Below are positions 6,064 through 7,352 of a DNA stretch of 7,352 nucleotides, one piece after another (the first letter of the stretch is position 1; each line of letters opens with the position of its first letter). This stretch comes from an uncultured Oscillospiraceae bacterium (GTDB taxonomy: Bacteria > Bacillota_A > Clostridia > Oscillospirales > Oscillospiraceae), in assembly GCA_944387755.1 (NCBI GenBank), contig CALXGC010000060.1, positions 1 to 7,352 of the forward strand, written 5' to 3'. Both the position numbers and the translations under genes were made by a program. A model generated the notes under the pieces. That model was not told the origin of the DNA and ran no database searches. It saw only the letters and a list, made by a program, of their open reading frames with translations.

Positions 6064-6083
6064 GGCGGGGGCTTGCCCCCGCC
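6064..6083 (-). other. GC hairpin between the permease and SLH genes
   Basis: A perfect 9-bp inverted repeat (6064-6072 with 6075-6083) lies directly after the permease stop codon (6085-6087). No T run follows on the minus strand, so it is not a standard terminator. Read-through into the SLH gene is likely. It may stabilise the upstream mRNA or be a member of a dispersed intergenic repeat family. Confidence 0.6.
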
Positions 6084-6084
6084 G

Positions 6085-7275
6085 TCAATCGTAATGCAGC
6101 GCGTCGATGGGGTTGAGCCGGGCCGCCTTCTTGGCGGGCAGATAGCCGAAGAGGATGCCGATGCCCACCGAGATGCCGAAGGCCAGGGCCACGGCGGCCA
6201 GGGTGGGCGAAACGGTCAGGCTCTCCTCCATCACCCGCTCCACCACCTGGGTGGCCGCCGCGGACAGCCCCTTCCCCAGCAGGATGCCGATGACGCCCCC
6301 CAGGGCGGAGGTGGCCGCCGCCTCGATGACAAACTGCTGCATAATGTACCGCTCCTTGGCCCCCAGGGACTTTCGGATGCCGATCTCCCTTGTGCGCTCG
6401 GTGACGGACACCAGCATGATGTTCATGATGCCGATGCCCCCCACCACCAGGGAGATGGCGGCGATGCCCGCCAGCACCCCCACCAGCACGTTCACCATGC
6501 TGGTCATGGTGTCCAGAATCTCCGACATGCTGGTGACGGTGTAGTAGTCGTCGCTGGCAAAGACGGCGTACAGGGCGGACTCCAGGGCGGCCACGCTCTC
6601 GTCGATATAGTTCTCGTCCTTCATGGTGACGGTATAGGTGCTGGTCTCGCCGGTGAAGCGCTCGGCGGTGGTATAGGGCAGGTACAGGCAGTCGTCGCTG
6701 CCCCCCTCCTCCAGGGTGTCCCCCTGCTGTGCCAGCACGCCCACCACCTTCAGGCTCTGTCCCCCCACCCGGAGGGACTGGCCCACGGCGTTTCCGCCGA
6801 AGTAGGCCTGGTTCAGATAGGCTCCGATGACGCACACCTTGGTTCTTCCGGCCATGTCGCTGTACTGGAGCCCCCGGCCCTGGGCCACGGACACCCCGGC
6901 GATGTCGAAGTAGTCCTCGCTCACGCCGGTGGAGGAGGTGGTGCTCACCGTCTCAGAGCCGATTTTCACATAGCCCATCATAGACACCGTGGGGGAACAC
7001 AGGTCCAGGTACTGGCTGTTCTCCTCCACAATTTCGTACATGCCGTCCACGTCCAGGGTGCGGGTGGAGCCCCGGGACATGACGTTGACGGTGAGGGTGT
7101 TGGTCCCCATGTCGGAGAAGCTGTCGGTGATGTACCCCTCCAGGCCGTTGCCCAGGCCCACAATGACGATGACCGCCGCCACGCCGATGATGATGCCCAG
7201 CATGGTCAGGAGTGTGCGCACCTTACTGGAGACGATGTTTTTCAGGGCCAGCTCCAGGGATTCCAAAATGCTCAT
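6085..7275 (-). CDS. MacB/FtsX-type ABC transporter permease
   Basis: A 396-residue permease, typical in length and layout for the MacB-like family. The N-terminal segment carries SSKVRTLLTMLGIIIGVAAV, with the first membrane helix at about 20-40. A large extracytoplasmic domain follows (about 45-263), then three more helices at about 264-291, 316-340 and 358-378. The conserved TERTREIGIRKSLGAK segment (292-307), which contacts the ATPase, and the PAKKAARLNPIDAL end (380-393) are both present. Such proteins work as dimers with a separate ATPase and often an HlyD/MacA-type adaptor, moving or releasing substrates at the outer face by mechanical coupling. The substrate is unknown. The ATG at 7273-7275 overlaps the preceding stop codon (ATGA), and GGAGG-type ribosome sites lie just upstream. 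Confidence 0.93.
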   Translation of the reverse strand: MSILESLELALKNIVSSKVRTLLTMLGIIIGVAAVIVIVGLGNGLEGYITDSFSDMGTNTLTVNVMSRGSTRTLDVDGMYEIVEENSQYLDLCSPTVSMMGYVKIGSETVSTTSSTGVSEDYFDIAGVSVAQGRGLQYSDMAGRTKVCVIGAYLNQAYFGGNAVGQSLRVGGQSLKVVGVLAQQGDTLEEGGSDDCLYLPYTTAERFTGETSTYTVTMKDENYIDESVAALESALYAVFASDDYYTVTSMSEILDTMTSMVNVLVGVLAGIAAISLVVGGIGIMNIMLVSVTERTREIGIRKSLGAKERYIMQQFVIEAAATSALGGVIGILLGKGLSAAATQVVERVMEESLTVSPTLAAVALAFGISVGIGILFGYLPAKKAARLNPIDALHYD

Positions 7276-7352
7276 GCGCTCCTCCCCTCCTCCCCTCCGG
7301 CGATCCGGGGGGTGACCACCGCCTCGGGGGCGTCGGAGGGTCCGTCGTAGAC
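7272..7352 (-). CDS. C-terminal end of an upstream gene, probably the ABC transporter ATPase
   Basis: Twenty-six in-frame codons run from the right edge to a TGA at 7272-7274. The translated tail (VYDGPSDAPEAVV, then a Gly/Glu-rich end) is not diagnostic. The stop overlaps the permease ATG as ATGA, a mark of translational coupling within an operon. In this family the gene directly before a MacB-like permease is usually its ATP-binding protein, so that is the first guess. The tail could also belong to an HlyD/MacA-type adaptor. Identity rests on context only. Confidence 0.6.
   Translation of the reverse strand, partial: VYDGPSDAPEAVVTPRIAGGEEGRSA

Noticed and set aside
6060..6088. TTGACG on the minus strand (6083-6088) as a -35 element for the SLH gene
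   Set aside because: It overlaps the permease stop codon, and no -10-like hexamer is found 16-19 bases downstream, where the sequence is the GC hairpin and CCCTAC.
6029..6835. Upstream extension of the SLH frame by 269 codons, suggesting a fusion protein
   Set aside because: The extension runs through the permease gene in a different frame and gives an Arg/Gly-rich nonsense sequence. The signal peptide and ribosome site place the start at 6028.
6073..7350. A long plus-strand open frame (425 codons) opposite the permease
   Set aside because: The permease is certain from its motifs; the antisense product is His/Gly/Asp-rich without any recognisable domain.

Overview
The window reads as a GC-rich, Gram-positive gut anaerobe of the Clostridia, most like Oscillospiraceae relatives such as Flavonifractor or Pseudoflavonifractor. 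The grounds are strong AGGAGG-type ribosome sites, S-layer homology (SLH) proteins, a DUF4358 lipoprotein, a DHHW protein and GC-biased codons. The assignment is by resemblance only. Every supported gene lies on the minus strand, so transcription runs from high to low coordinates. The many long open frames on the plus strand are GC-driven shadows.

Transcript A, right side (7352 down to about 4118): the last 26 codons of an unidentified gene, probably an ABC transporter ATPase, overlap by ATGA the start of a MacB/FtsX-type permease (6085-7275). A gap of 57 bases with a GC hairpin follows, then a secreted SLH-domain protein (4160-6028). A strong intrinsic terminator sits 2 bases after its stop codon.

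Transcript B, middle (about 4060 down to 244): an extended -10 promoter with a 14-bp palindrome just downstream of the expected start drives three genes. They are a lipoprotein with a bacterial Ig-like domain and a C-terminal DUF4358 domain (2951-3931), an MBOAT O-acyltransferase (1481-2884) and a DHHW/AlgX-like protein (343-1467). A 14-bp-stem terminator with seven Ts ends the unit. MBOAT plus an SGNH/DHHW-like partner is the known arrangement for O-acylating a polymer outside the membrane (AlgI/AlgJ/AlgX, PatA/PatB, DltB/DltD). The lipoprotein is the least understood member.

Left edge (1-342): an AT-richer stretch holds the terminator, four copies of a 9-base direct repeat flanking it in two pairs, and a strong ribosome site before a gene that runs off the window. 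Its first residues (MRNLKRA) resemble the signal peptide starts of SLH-domain S-layer proteins in this bacterial group.

Taken together, the window looks like a cell-surface locus. SLH proteins normally bind a secondary cell wall polymer, and the middle operon has the parts to acylate a surface polymer. The most interesting points are the possible role of the DUF4358 lipoprotein in an acylation complex, the link to SLH proteins, and the attachment-site-like arrangement of repeats around the left terminator.
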